Source: Hirsutella rhossiliensis (taxonomy: Eukaryota; Ascomycota; Sordariomycetes; Hypocreales; Ophiocordycipitaceae). Taken from it: a stretch of DNA of 64,000 bases. Position 1 is the first letter of the stretch; each line of letters starts with the position of its first letter. Positions 33,124 to 44,216 of the stretch are shown one piece after another. Under the pieces are notes generated by a model. The model did no database searches. It saw only the letters and a program-made list of their open reading frames with translations, and was not told the origin of the DNA. The DNA lies in contig NW_025408671.1 in NCBI RefSeq assembly GCF_020360975.1, positions 4,030,001 through 4,094,000 on the forward strand, given 5' to 3'. A program made the position numbers and the translations under genes.

Positions 33124-34385
33124 CTACGACGTGCGCAGGGCCTCGATCCCCTGCCGGAGATCCTCCTGCAAATCCTCCAGAGCCTCGACCCCGATGCTCA
33201 GCCGCAGCAGCCTCCGATCGACGCCACGGTCCGACATGGCCCTCCACTCGATCAGGCTCTCGACGCCGCCGAGGCTAGTGGCGTGGTGAAAGAGCCGCAG
33301 CTTGCTCGGGAGCCTCTTGGCCGCGGCCTCGTCCTTCATCCACACGGCGAAGACGGCCCCGTAGCCCCGCGGCATCTGCCTGCGCAGCCAGCTGTCCGGC
33401 TGGGCCGCCTCGGGCTGCAGGCTGGCGTGCTGCACGCGGTCGACGAGGGCGGCGGCGGGCGTCGACGCGTCGCCGAGTTGGCGCGACAGCCACGAAACGA
33501 GGGCGGTGGCGGTGGCGCTCTGGCGCATGACGCGCAGCTCGAGGGTGCGCAGGGAGCGGAGGCCGAGCCAGCCCTCGAAGCTGCCCATGACGGAACCGAG
33601 CACCATGCGCTCGCCGCGCAGGTCGTCTATCCAGTCGAGGCCCGGCCGGACCGTCAGGGTGCCGCAGAGCATGTCGGAGTGGCCGCCAAAGTACTTTGTG
33701 CCGCTGTGCATGACGACGTCGGCACCAAAGGCAAGGGGGTCCTGCAAGGGCGGGGGCGCAAAGGTGGCGTCGACGGTGAGGTAGGCGCCGGCGTCGCGGG
33801 CCTTTTGGGCATAGAGCGCGAGGTTGCGGGCCTCGCCGACGGGGTTGAACGGCGTCTCGACGTGGACGACGTCGCCGGGCCCGAGGTCCGAGGGGTCGCA
33901 GTCGAGGGGCAGCTGCTCGAGGCCGGTGAGGCGGGAGAGGACGTGGATGACGCCGTGGCAGCCGTGGTAGCCGTCGCCTATGGCGATGCGGCGCGGGTTG
34001 ATGCGGACGAGCATAGCGTGGAAGGCGGCAAGGCCCGAGGCATAGGTCAGCGAGGGCCCGCCGAGGATGGAGGCCAGGACGGCCTCGAGGCGGGCCGTGT
34101 TGGGGGCCGTGTAGCGCGAGTAGACGTGCGAGTCGAGCGGCGCCGACGGCTGGGAGAGGAGGGTAAGCTTGGCCCGGCGACGAGGAAGAGAGGGCTCACG
34201 TCGACGACGTCGTCGGGGTCCAGCCGGTCTGGATCGTCGGTGTAGCGAAACGTGGTGCTGACGTGCATGGCCGGGGCCACGGCTCGATGGGCGGCGACAC
34301 GGTCATCGCCATGGACAGTCCTCGAGGCCAGAGACAAGCGGCCGAGGTCGTCCGGCAGCGTCGCCGGTGCTGCGCCGGGAGACAT
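33124..34385 (-). CDS. Cys/Met-metabolism PLP-dependent enzyme (cystathionine gamma-synthase / beta-lyase type)
   Basis: Minus-strand exons 34200-34385 and 33124-34149 give 403 residues from the first ATG; the open codons upstream start only with GTG. The fold-type I PLP features of the family are present: SRYTAPNTARLE near residue 74, GYHGCHG, VETPFNPVGE, the cofactor Asp in VDATFAPPP, the Schiff-base Lys in HSGTKYFGGHSD and the C-terminal SLGGVESL. Enzymes of this class run trans-sulfuration (cystathionine synthesis or cleavage), and some run gamma-replacement in secondary metabolism. Which reaction applies cannot be decided here. It converges on the P450 across 630 bases. Confidence 0.88.
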
Positions 34386-35018
34386 GCTTCTCTGTGTGCG
34401 CTCTGTCGCCGTCACTGGCCGTTCAAGCTTGATCTTTCAGGCGGGCGGCGACGGGAGGACGTCTGAATGAACTGTATGTGACTCGACAGCCACCGACTAC
34501 GGGTAAAAGGGCTTCTTTATTTGATACCTAAGCAAGGGGTGGCGGCGACTGAGGCACCGGAAAGCGCTGAAGGAGCCCCTCTCTCCCCCACCTGCCCCGC
34601 GCCGCTGCTGCAACCCCGACGCCGGAGAGAAGAGGGCGCGCCCTTCCGGCGGGGCACCGGCGATTTGAAGGCGTACGGAGGTACTCGGCAGGTACTCGGC
34701 AGGTACCCGGCAGGCACCGGTACATAGGTACGCGCACGTGGTCAACGCGGTGCAGTATCCGTACCTCAGTAGACTTCGAGTGGGGGCCGCGCGCACGCAG
34801 CCATCGTGGGCTCTCCGGCAGCAAAGCTTACCCCTTCCCGCCCATTCCCTTCACAAACGTGGCATGATTGCCGACGAGCGGGATCAAGGCATTCACTAGC
34901 CACGACAAGTCTGGTCGGCTCCCCGACTGCACCCTTTCGCGCCACCCTGCCACCGCCGAGTCCTCCTCGATTGAGCCAAAAACTTCGCACGAGGCTTCGA
35001 TACCCAGCCGGCTGCGCA
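34386..35018. other. Intergenic between divergent PLP enzyme and MTD1 genes
   Basis: Presumed promoters of both genes. A short GGTACTCGGCA direct repeat is seen near 34,680-34,710. No gene supported. Confidence 0.6.
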
Positions 35019-36181
35019 ATGGCCTCGCAAGCCGCGCCCAAGACCTGCAAGGTCATCACGGCGGAAACCATGGCCAAGCGTCTCCTGGCCGAGGTCAAGG
35101 AGACGCTGGCCAAGGTCCAGGGCCCCGACGGTTCGCAGCCCACGCTCGCCGCCTTCCTGGCCAACGAAGACCCGGCCGCCGTCAAGTACGCGGAATGGTC
35201 CAAAAAGACATGCGAGGACAAGTGGGGGGCCCATCATCCCTTTTCCTTTCCCTCGTCCTCGCCCGTTGGACGAGAGAGGCCGGCGTCCTTGCGGTGCTGA
35301 CCTCGTTGCTTTAGCGGCTTCACGTTCGACCTGCGCAGTGTCGACAAGGAAATGCTCGAAGAGGAAATCATGAAGGCCAACGACGATGACGAGGTGGACG
35401 GTATCATCGTGTACTACCCCATCTTCCCGCAGAACCCCAGCCACGACAAGTACGTCCAGGAGACGGTCGACCTCTCCAAGGACGTCGAGGGCATGAGCCA
35501 CAAACACCTGCACAACATGTACCACAACGTCCGGTTCCTGGATCCCCCCGAGAACAAGAAAAAGTCGATCCTCCCTTGCACCCCCCTGGCGGTGGTCAAG
35601 ATACTAGAGCACCTGCAAATCTACAACGCCATCCTGGCCCCGGGCAACCGCCTGTTCGGCAAGACCATGACCGTCATCAACCGCTCCGAGGTCAACGGAC
35701 GCCCGCTCGCCGCTCTCTTGGCCAACGACGGCGCCACCGTCTACTCGGTGGACATTACCGGCGTCCAGCTCTTCACCAGAGGCCAGGGCATCAAGCACCC
35801 CCGCCACCAGGTCCAAGACAGGGAGGGCTGGGGCCTCAAGGACTGCCTGCCCCTGAGCGACGTGGTCATTGGCGGCGTGCCCGTCGAATCTTTCAAGGTC
35901 CCCACCGAGCTCATCCGGGAGGGCGCAGTGTGCATCAACTTTTCCTCCTACAAGAACTTTGACGGCCCTGCTGTCAAGGAAAAGGCTTCCATCTACGTCC
36001 CGTCGGTGGGCAAGGTCACCATTGCCGTTTTGCTGCGCAATCTAGTGGTGAGTCGGGGCCCCTTTGACGGGTGTCTGTCGTAGCTAACGCGGCTCAGCGC
36101 TTGATTGCCAACCACCCCTCCAAGGGGGACGTGGACAAGGGCATTGTCCAGGCCAAGAGCGAGGCGTTTGCTGATGGTTGA
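35019..36181 (+). CDS. MTD1: NAD-dependent methylenetetrahydrofolate dehydrogenase
   Basis: Exons 35019-35221, 35315-36047 and 36098-36181 give 339 residues, close to yeast Mtd1 (320). The substrate-binding part holds KYAEWSKKTCED and VDGIIVYYPIFP. The Rossmann part has KTMTVINRSEVNGRPLAALL and VVIGGVPVESFK. The enzyme oxidises 5,10-methylene-THF to 5,10-methenyl-THF with NAD in the cytosol, feeding one-carbon units to purine synthesis. The YYPIFP stretch fits the monofunctional yeast type rather than the trifunctional C1-THF synthase. The start was set at the ATG at 35019; the frame is open upstream but only from GTG. Confidence 0.95.
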
Positions 36182-37277
36182 CGAACACTGGGAACCATTG
36201 GTCTGAGGAGGGAGAAAAAGGGAAAGCTGGGATAGAGTTTGGTCTTGCCTTGCAGTTGTAGTGACGACGAGGATGCGTCGAGGGTGCCGAGTATACAATA
36301 GAGCATGGCGATGTGCCCGACAGCACGTACATGGGCCCCCTTTGCGCGGCAGGACTTAATTACCGCAGTCTTTGCCGCTGGCAATAGCATGGCAATAGCT
36401 GCGAGCTATTGGCCCGCTCGGCTGCTCGGTGCGCGATAGGGGCGGAGAGCGGCAAGCCTCCCTGGTCAGTGCTGTCGCGAGAACAGACAATCAGACACGC
36501 GCAGCAGTATATGTTACTCCGTATCAAAGTCCGAGTTGGGTCAAGCCAGCCCCGTGCATCGCGAAGCCTCGTTTCTTTTTCTTTGCCATGGATGCCGAGT
36601 GCGTGGGCCGTCTCACAAGGATGGGCTCTTGGCACGCATCGCGGCACTCACGACTCCAGCGCACGCCATCGACGACGAGCCCTCCCAACACACGACACAC
36701 GGGCCCGACCCCATCGTCGCCGGTCCCATTATCGCCACGGCAATCTTCCATTAACGGAAACCTCGAGTTGTTTGCACGTTGGTAACAAGCGTCGACATAA
36801 CGCATCAAGCCGTCACCTCGGTAGACTCACCGTTTGATATCTCTTCTCGTATCTATTTCCACAACCATGTCCCTCAAGCTGCCTATATGCCGTGCCCACC
36901 TCGCATCCTCACCGCGAGCAGCCAATTGTATGCCTCCTTATCCACACTGGCTCCCCCAAGACCAGGGCGCCTGCCTTGCACCTGCAATTATCATTAAAGT
37001 CGTCGTGCACCAGGGCGAGCCCCCTTCTCCGTAGCCTTTGCACTCCTCATTGAACTGTTCCGTCTCTTGCTCGACCTTGCCAAGGCCAACTGATCCCGGT
37101 CAAGCCCGAGCACCATGTGTGTCTAGAAATCCCTCTCGTCTCACTCTGCATCTCCCGAACGCCGTTTGAAAGAATAAGAACCATTACATACAAGTGGCGA
37201 CAACAATGCAAGCCGTCCTTGGCAAAGTCGACCAACAAGAGGCACCGGCTCCCCAGTCTTGCGTGAGGCGGCGACGC
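36182..37277. other. Intergenic between convergent genes
   Basis: No supported gene. A TTACTCCGTATC motif at about 36,507 belongs to a TACGGAGTA-type sequence seen several times in the window. Confidence 0.55.
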
Positions 37278-38273
37278 CTACGGGCGCGCCTCGTCCGACG
37301 CCTTTGGGCGCTCAATCTGGCCGAGCTCTGAGCCTTGGCCGCTCTGCCCCCTCTTGCGCCCGTGCACGAGGAAGCGCGAGACGCCCGGCTGGCCCGTCGC
37401 GTCCCGGTCTGCCGGCTCGCCGAACTTGGAGAAAAAGCCGCGCTTGCGGGGCTGTTGCTGCTTGTTGTCGTCCAGGCCAATGTCCTCGAAGCTCTCCTCG
37501 GGAGTCGGTGGCTGGCGACCTATCCTGTGATCTGCAGCCCATCTAGGGGTACGTTGGAGGCGGGCTGAGTCGAGACTTTGGCGTGTATGCAAGTCGTGGC
37601 TGATGACGGGAGATCGTGCAGTAATATCCTGCGCCAAGTTAGCAGCTGATGGGTAGACTCCTGGCCCGAGGGTTGGTGCGAGGAGGCTACCCTCCCCCGC
37701 GTCAAGGGAAAAAAAGGACGTACAAATGATCGTCTGTACGAGTCAAAGGATTCTCGGGAAATGGAAAAGTGCTCAATGTCGCCAAAGCTACTCCCGGTGT
37801 CCGACGACGAGGCCCTCGACGACAGGTACTTGCGCGGCCAAGGGGCCCTCTCCTCGATGGGCGACGGCTGCGAGCGCACATTGTCAGCAGGGCGCAGTCA
37901 TTACATATAGTATAGAGCAGTGGCCTTACCGGGAGATAGACGCCGCTGTCATTGACGACTGGATGGGCCGAGAGCTGATCAGCCAACCGGTGACAGGGTC
38001 TGGTGACGGGGGCTGCGGGCCACCCCCACAGATGGGCCAACGGACGGGTGGGCGCATTGGGGCGCAGGAATGAAGGGTCAGGTCACACACACCGCTCATC
38101 TTGTACTCGCCCGTGTCTTGGCTTTTGGCGCTGCGGATGCTGAGCACCGACGACGCCTTGGAGCCGACCGTGTCAACGCGCTCAAAGCCGAGGTTGCGTT
38201 CGGGAGGGGCATTTTCGTCGTGGACAGCGACGACAGTGCCGGACCTGCGGGCAAAGGGGTTTCGGATGGGCAT
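37278..38273 (-). CDS. Uncharacterised fungal protein, four exons
   Basis: Minus-strand exons 38093-38273, 37930-37958, 37724-37867 and 37278-37628 give 234 residues; the second exon is only 29 nt and codes VVNDSGVYLP across its junctions. The N-terminus MPIRNPFARR and the C-terminal RKRGFFSKFGE are the best-defined blocks. The middle is Ser-rich (SSRASSSDTGSSFGDIEHFSISRESFDSY), likely phosphorylated and disordered. No domain, signal peptide or membrane segment is seen. The coherent phases of all four exons support a real gene. I do not know the function. Confidence 0.7.
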
Positions 38274-40938
38274 GGCGAGAGTAGTTGGGCAGAGAGGCCG
38301 ACTTGAGGCCTTGAGGTGCGTGCGACCAGGATCGAGGTGGGTTCAATCGAGGAGCTGCCGTCGCCGTTGTCTAGTTAAGGGCGGAGAAGCGGCGGGTAGG
38401 TTCGGGGCGCGGTCGACGATGGCAAATGGATGATGGGATGATGAATGATGGGATGATGGGATGAGGAATGATGGATGATGGATGATGGAGATTGAGAGGA
38501 GAGTAAGAGTGAGAGATGCTCTGGGAAGAGGGAAACGGGAGGGCGTGAAAAGGTGCAGGCAAAATACAGTTGGACGATGAGCAGGAGGGGGCAAAAGCAG
38601 CAGCTATAATTAACCAATGGATGGATGGACGGGCGGTTTTACCATGTGCAAGGAGTGGGACGGACTCGGAGTGCCGGAGAAAATGGCATGGAGGAGGAGG
38701 AGGAGGAGGAGGATTGAGTGCCTGGCGATTGGCGTCTCGGATGACGCGCCCGCGACCCGCCTTTAGACTTTAGAGGACCTTTTCCGGGGGAGGAGGCCTT
38801 GGCGCCGGTGGATGCCTTTTTGACATATTTGACTTTTCCCCCTTTTCCGGGCGGCTCGACCCCCAACCTTTTTGCCTTTTTTGGAGTTCGTAGGGTAAGT
38901 TAGGGTAGAGAGGAACGTGCATCGAGGTCGAGAAGGAGGCGGGCGGTGCCAGTGCGTGGTGAGCGCTGGCCAGAATCGGCTAGAGCCGCGACGTGCCCTG
39001 CGAGGTGTCACTTGCCTCGCACTAGGTACCTACCTTAAAAGGTACTTTATACAGTGCCTTGATGTGTGCGTTCCAAGTACCTGGTCGACTCTTGCCGATG
39101 GATGCAGGCTCCGGCTGGAGTGGTATTAATTCAATCAAGGCAGAGAAAGAAGAGGAGGAAAGGGCGTGAAGGAAAGGCTCGAATAGGTCCACAGGTGTCA
39201 GCATATGCGGTTGGAAAAAGGTGAGCGCCAATCGACCCAACAAGTCGCAGCCCCGTTTCGAGACATGTTGCAAAACAATCCGATCCAGCGTACCTACGCT
39301 CAGGGGCTCCCGTCCACGGGGGTTCAACGGCTCGGTGCTCGAGGTTGGCGACGTTGGAGTGTTTGCATACCGTGCTTGCACCAACCAATGCACTGACGCA
39401 CGCACATGCACACATGCGATACGGAGTAGGCCTAATAATGACACAGATCTCTTTCCTGTGGCCCTCGTGCCTTTGCGATAACCATCACGTGGCAGCAGCC
39501 CCGTTGCTTGTACTGTAGTGACAGTCAAAAGTGTACATGTCCGTCGACGACAAACAATGCTTTTCGTACGTGTAGGACCATCGTCTTGGCACCATGACGT
39601 AACGCTGGTGTTCGCCGATTCCGACGTCGAGGTGCTTCCAGGTGCTACCCAGTGCTAACGCACACAGCCCCAGTGCGCTGCCGTCGTCGGGGATGCCTGA
39701 CGGGCCGATTCGGCGACGGGCTCGGGAGCGATTACGGTACAGGCCCGCTGCTGCGTGTGCCCGCTGTAACTTACAGTAAACCTCGGCAGTAAGCGCCGGC
39801 TTTTGACGAACAGCAGGGCAAGCAAGGTGCCTCTAGCACGGGATTATAGGCCCACTATTGACTTGGTGCTTTTATTAGTCCGTAGCAGCTCTTTGTCATG
39901 CGCTGTAATACCCACCCCACCGACTGCTGGCTGGGCATCGACTGCAGCAGCCAAAGACGGGACGACGCGGGCAGACTTATTATTCATCGACTTGTTCATG
40001 GAGCCTGATGATGCCGAAGTCTGACCGTCGCCATGGCCCTGGGTTCACTGGTCAATTCGACGTCTTGTCCGTTTGTCCATGAGATGAAGCGGCAAAGAGA
40101 AGGGAAAAGGAGAGCGAGTCCATGCAACCCAATGGCTCTGCTCGATCCAGAGCCGCCAAAGAACAGACGGCAGAGACAAATGCATGCACGCCTGCAGCAT
40201 CAGACACTCTGCAGCTCCAACGTTGCACCAAACCCCCTCTCCCCCCCTTCTTCCTTCGGCTCGCTCGCCTATCTGTCGTCAACGTTTCTTTCTCTGCAAA
40301 CACGGCCCTAGCCCTCGGGGCTCGTGGCTTCTCTTGATCATGATATCAGGCATGACCCTGCATGTGCCGGCCACCAGACCAGGGTGTCGACGTTAAGACA
40401 AAGCTCTTTGCAATCACTTGGTCATTTTCTAATACCCGTCGTCGACTCCCATTGGCATTCAATCCGGGCAAAAGAAACAGACAAAGGCCAGGCCTCTCCT
40501 TCCCCCCACAAACTGGCCGGTGACGGCGCCGTTTCTTTCAATCGCCACAAGAGTCACAGACTCCCAGCTGCTGCCTGCGCCTTTTCATCTCTCCCGCCTG
40601 CCGCTGCTCTCACGTTTGCCTCTCGGGAAAAACGGAACAGCAGCCCTGCACACGGACCTGATGCGAGCCAAAGTTCTCGCAGCAGACAAAGTCGAGCAAG
40701 CCTCCGTCTCCACGCTCGCCCCAAATGCCTGCCGCCCTCGTGCTGTCTGTCGCTTGACTCGCAAGATCCCATCGCCTGGAAGCTGACGCCCTCTTCGTTC
40801 TTCTTCTTCTTATTTGCCTTCTCCTTCGTTTCCGTTCTCCACGTCTTTCGCGGTTGATTGAGAGAAGAGAGGGAAAACAGGCAGAGAAAGAGGGCCTGCT
40901 GGGCCGTTTCGCATTCCCCTGTGCAATCCTCGGACCAC
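38274..40938. other. Long divergent intergenic region
   Basis: 2.7 kb with a GATGATGGA-type microsatellite at 38428-38488 in the leader of the minus gene. A TACCTACCTT-rich stretch lies near 39,025. A pyrimidine-rich probable leader spans 40,200-40,900 for the plus gene at 40939. The plus frame 40324-40857 shows no protein signature. Confidence 0.55.
38428..38488. repeat. GATGATGGA-type microsatellite
   Basis: Imperfect tri/tetranucleotide repeat of GATG and ATGATGG units, upstream of the gene starting at 38273 (minus). Confidence 0.8.
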
Positions 40939-41872
40939 ATGGCCACCTTTTTCGTCGGCTGGGAGCTGTGGCAGGACATGACCTTTGTGAGCACTCCCTC
41001 ATCAGCTTCCACGGACAGACAGAGCCCACAGCTAACTAACTCGGCGCGACGGGCAGGTTCTGGCCTGCTGCATAGTCCTCGTCTTCCTCTTCGGCGTCGT
41101 CAGGCTGTGGTTGAGCAACCGGAAGCTGCGCAAGCACGAGGTCATCGACGAAGAGCGCCGGGTGCGCCTCGCAGAGATGCGACACTGCGGCATCGAAGCC
41201 CTGCGAACAACAAACGAGATTCCCTTTGGCGTCCGCGCCCTCGAGAGCGGCGTCGAGGTCGAGGGCATCTGGATATCGCGGTCTAATACGCCCGATGGCT
41301 GCCACACCCCGGCCTCGGCTGCGCCCATGGACGAGCAGGGTGCAGGCAAGGGCAAGGAGAGAATGGTCGAGCTGGGACGGCGTCACAGCCCTGATGCGCC
41401 CTCTCGGACGACGACGATGCACAGGGCCATGTCACCAGCGGAACCGTCGAGCGATCCCGACAACGCCTCGATGGAAGAAGGTCGGCCGTCTGGGGAACCA
41501 CACCCTAGGCTGTATACGCCCACGGGGTTCCGCAACGACCAGCGGGCGGTCCACGATTCGCGCCTGTCTCGTGGCTGGAGGGCATCCGCGATTGCGCTGT
41601 CCGATACGCAGCAGCGCCCGGTCGCGGCCGGGCCCGTCCCCGGCCGGCCTTGGATCGATTTCCCCAGCGACGCGGCGCCCTATGGCGCGGCCGCGGTCTA
41701 CGCCAACAGGAGCACGAGGCGGCTGAACACGGGGTTCGAGGTGCTCCCCGCCGGCGTCCTCGGGCCCAGGCAAGAGTTCCTGGCCCACGGCGACGCAGAC
41801 GGGTGCGAGGTCGAGGTCGGCAACATCCGCCAAGGACAGTCGTCCAAGTTGCAGAAGAGGGCCCGCGGTTGA
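40939..41872 (+). CDS. Single-pass membrane protein of fungal type, function unknown
   Basis: Exons 40939-40986 and 41057-41872 give 287 residues. The N-terminus MATFFVGWELWQDMTF leads straight into one membrane segment (VLACCIVLVFLFGVVRLW, about residues 17-34). A basic stop-transfer stretch (SNRKLRKHE) follows, then a long soluble tail. The tail has a first conserved-looking block (RLAEMRHCGIEALRTTNEIPFGVRALESGVEVEGIW) split by normal codon use, then low-complexity Pro/Ser/Arg-rich sequence. The layout suggests a type III or signal-anchor protein with the tail in the cytosol. I know of no defined activity. Confidence 0.75.
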
Positions 41873-42280
41873 CGAAGCTGCGGCTCCAGAGTTTCAGCCG
41901 CTGGCTGCTAATGTGAGTGGGGTCCCGAGGTTGAGCTGGTATGCGGACGGGTCATCCCACATTCATCATCCATCTTGGGTCGCCGGCTACAGCCGCAAAC
42001 AGTGCGGGGAGTCCCCGCCGTGCATAATATGGATAGATGGGTTCCTTGTCCTCGAGACAGTTTGCATGTATGTACGAAATAACGTGAGACGAGATGAAAA
42101 TGTATTATTAGTTTGTTCCCGAAACTGCGTCTATCAATGAGCCAAGGCCAAGGTCGAGGCCGCCCTTTCCCTTGCCATAGCGCGGCACCTGATTGGACAA
42201 GGCCACTTGCAGGCAGCCGGTTGCTCAGTCAAAGAGGAGCAACGAGCAGCCTGAACAGACTGAACAGCAAAAAAAGAAGT
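41873..42280. other. Intergenic between a plus gene and a tRNA gene
   Basis: 3' flank of the membrane protein gene. The A7 run at 42269-42275 is the Pol III terminator of the minus-strand tRNA (T7 on its strand). Confidence 0.6.
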
Positions 42281-42375
42281 GCCCCAGGCCAGAGTTGAAC
42301 TGGCGACCTTTCCAAGGCACTTGCCGTTTTCTACAACTTTGTAGTTGAACTGCTCTACCGTTGAGCTACCGGGGC
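42281..42375 (-). tRNA. Intron-containing tRNA gene, anticodon not assigned
   Basis: A 95-nt cloverleaf on the minus strand. The acceptor GCCCCGG pairs with CTGGGGC (one G-U). The D-arm is GCTC-AACGGTA-GAGC. The T-arm is GCCAG-TTCAACT-CTGGC. A run of seven T follows within seven bases, a Pol III stop. The extra length sits in the anticodon arm, where CTACAA pairs with TTGTAG, as anticodon-intron helices do. The D-arm and the AGGTC variable loop resemble eukaryotic tRNA-Cys, but the nucleotides after a U33 candidate read ACA, and the 5' stem seems one base too long. Identity is therefore open; a pseudogene is possible. Confidence 0.75.
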
Positions 42376-42695
42376 TTTGAGTGTCTGTTGTTGAAGATAT
42401 TCGCAGCTTTATCGCATTATGTACTCTAAGGCCGCTTTGCCGCAGGTGTCTCGTAATTCGGTCGTGTTCCGATCGATCTGTCGGGGATAACGCCGGGAAC
42501 ATGAGCGACTAGCGTCCACGGGAGGTTGGCCGAGACTGCGTAAGCCCTTGTGCGAAAGGAGGGCCATGTCTGTGTGATCGAGGTCAGTCTACGAGCCGGG
42601 ACCATAACGCCGTAATCCCCGTCAAGCCCCTGAACCCGACGCCATCGTCTTCACAGCGTAGCAGCAAAAAAAAGAGAAGTCGAGAGGAAACAAAA
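42376..42695. other. Short gap between tRNA and methyltransferase remnant
   Basis: Upstream flank of the tRNA and presumed former promoter of the decayed methyltransferase. Nothing else was seen. Confidence 0.55.
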
Positions 42696-43742
42696 ATGGC
42701 AACACAGCCGTCCGCAGCAGTCCACTGGGCAGCAACCACGGGCTTCGACAACGCGGCCGTCGTACCCGGCGCGGACCGTCGACGAGGTCCTCGGCAACTT
42801 GGGCCTGGCCCCGCCCGCCCGGGTGGTAGACCTCGCGGCGAGACGGGCAAGTTCACGGAGCTGCTACGGCGGCGGAGCGGGGGGGCGGGTGCTTCGAGGT
42901 GATGGCGTGGAGCCCTTGGCCAAGATGAGGGGCGCGCTGGCGGTCAAGCGGTTGCCGGGCGTGACGGTTTGTCCGGGCCTTGCGACCGAGAGGGATGCTT
43001 CTGATGGCTGGGCTGATGCTGTCGGTGCTGCCCCGGTGAGTCGTTGTGCTTGTGAGGCCTTGTCTGGCAGACGACGCCGTCTTTCCCTCTCCGTCGCTGA
43101 GTCGCTTCCGATTTCGCCGTCATTTCACTGGTGAGTGGCCAAATACTGAGCAGTACCCTTTTTTTTGCGCTTCGATTAGACCGCGGGCTGGGCTCCACGA
43201 TGCTAGCTAGGTTCGCTCATAAGCAGGCGCTGGAGGAGATACACCGCGTGCTGAAGTGGAGGGGGAAGCTGGGCATGATCTGGAACGGGTAAGACTGTTG
43301 AGCCTCCCCTCCCCTTCCCCCAGTTTCCCCTTGGCGTGCTCATCGCCGGCAACAGACAACCAACAGGAAAATGGACAGCAGCGACTCGGTGGGAACAACA
43401 ACGCAAAGAGTTGATCCTCAAGCTCGATCCCGCCGGGCCGCCGCGCTTTCGCGACGACAAATGGTGGCACGTCTTGGAGCGCCAGTCCCGCGCGGCGAAG
43501 CCAATCTTCTCGACGCCCATGGGCGAGAAAAAAAAGGGCACTTCCAGGAATGGCTGAGCGAGACCGGCTTTGAGACAGGGTCAACACCCTGAGCCAGGTC
43601 GTGACCCTGCAGGGAGAGAGCAAGGAGGGTTTCAGGGCCAGGTTCGACGAAAACTTGAGAGACGGAGACGGCGACTGGAACGCAGAGGGTCGAGGTCGAG
43701 TCCCATGGCGCGACTGTGGATGTGTGGACGGCGAGGCTGTAG
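42696..43742 (+). pseudogene. Decayed SAM-dependent methyltransferase (Methyltransf_11 type)
   Basis: Fragments of one methyltransferase lie in order but in different frames. They are WAATTGFDN (42,720s), YPARTVDEVLGNLGLAP and RVVDLAA (to about 42,840), ETGKFTELL, then EPLAKMRGALAVKRLPG (to about 43,030). After intron-like gaps come FHW, QALEEIHRVLKWRGKLGMIW (to 43,288), TRWEQQRKELILKL and RFRDDKWWHVL, then NTLSQVVTLQGES and DVWTARL to a stop near 43,742. At least five frame changes are needed, and the SAM-binding Gly loop is broken at the second. Splice sites between fragments are still recognisable, so decay is recent. A functional neighbour, LSM6, lies 105 bases away on the other strand. 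Confidence 0.75.
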
Positions 43743-43847
43743 GCTGGCGCTTGCGGCGAACAAAAAGGAAAGCGCGTTTGTCGAATCATGGACACGGCAG
43801 AGGAGAGACTATACGGTATTTTGGCGTCTCCTCGATTAAGTCCACAC

Positions 43848-44216
43848 TCATGAGTCTGCAGAAATATACATGACTGGAGAGGCCGTCAGCCGGACCGTCT
43901 GCAGCAAGACGCGGAAGAGAAAGGCTTACCGTTGTTTCCTCGCACAAAAGCATCGCCATACTCTCTCCGCTTGGCCCCGTTGACATACTCCTCCGTCTTC
44001 TCCAGCGCAATGTTCATGTATCCGTCGACGGACTGCAGCTCGCCTAGATTCGCCAAAGCCGTTAGCCGCGCTTGTTCCGGTCGTCGTCGTCGGCTTCCAC
44101 GCACCCTTGTACACGACGCCCGAGTTGAGCTTGACCACGACCGGGTTGCCGATGATGTCGCTCAGGAAGCTCGAGGGGTCCTTGCCCTCGCCTTGCGTGA
44201 TGGCTCCGTTCTCCAT
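43848..44216 (-). CDS. LSM6: U6 snRNA-associated Sm-like protein LSm6
   Basis: Minus-strand exons 44105-44216, 43930-44043 and 43848-43873 give 83 residues; the last exon codes only eight codons plus phase bases. The Sm fold is complete: Sm1 has FLSDIIGNPVVVKLNSGVVYKG and ELQSVDGYMNIAL, and Sm2 has YGDAFVRGNNVMYIS. LSm6 sits in the LSm2-8 ring that binds the U6 3' end in the nucleus and in the LSm1-7 ring of cytoplasmic mRNA decay. Size and motifs match orthologues over the whole length, so the model is firm. Confidence 0.95.

Noticed and set aside
33103..34245. 380-codon plus-strand frame opposite the PLP enzyme
   Set aside because: Shadow frame of a clearly conserved enzyme.
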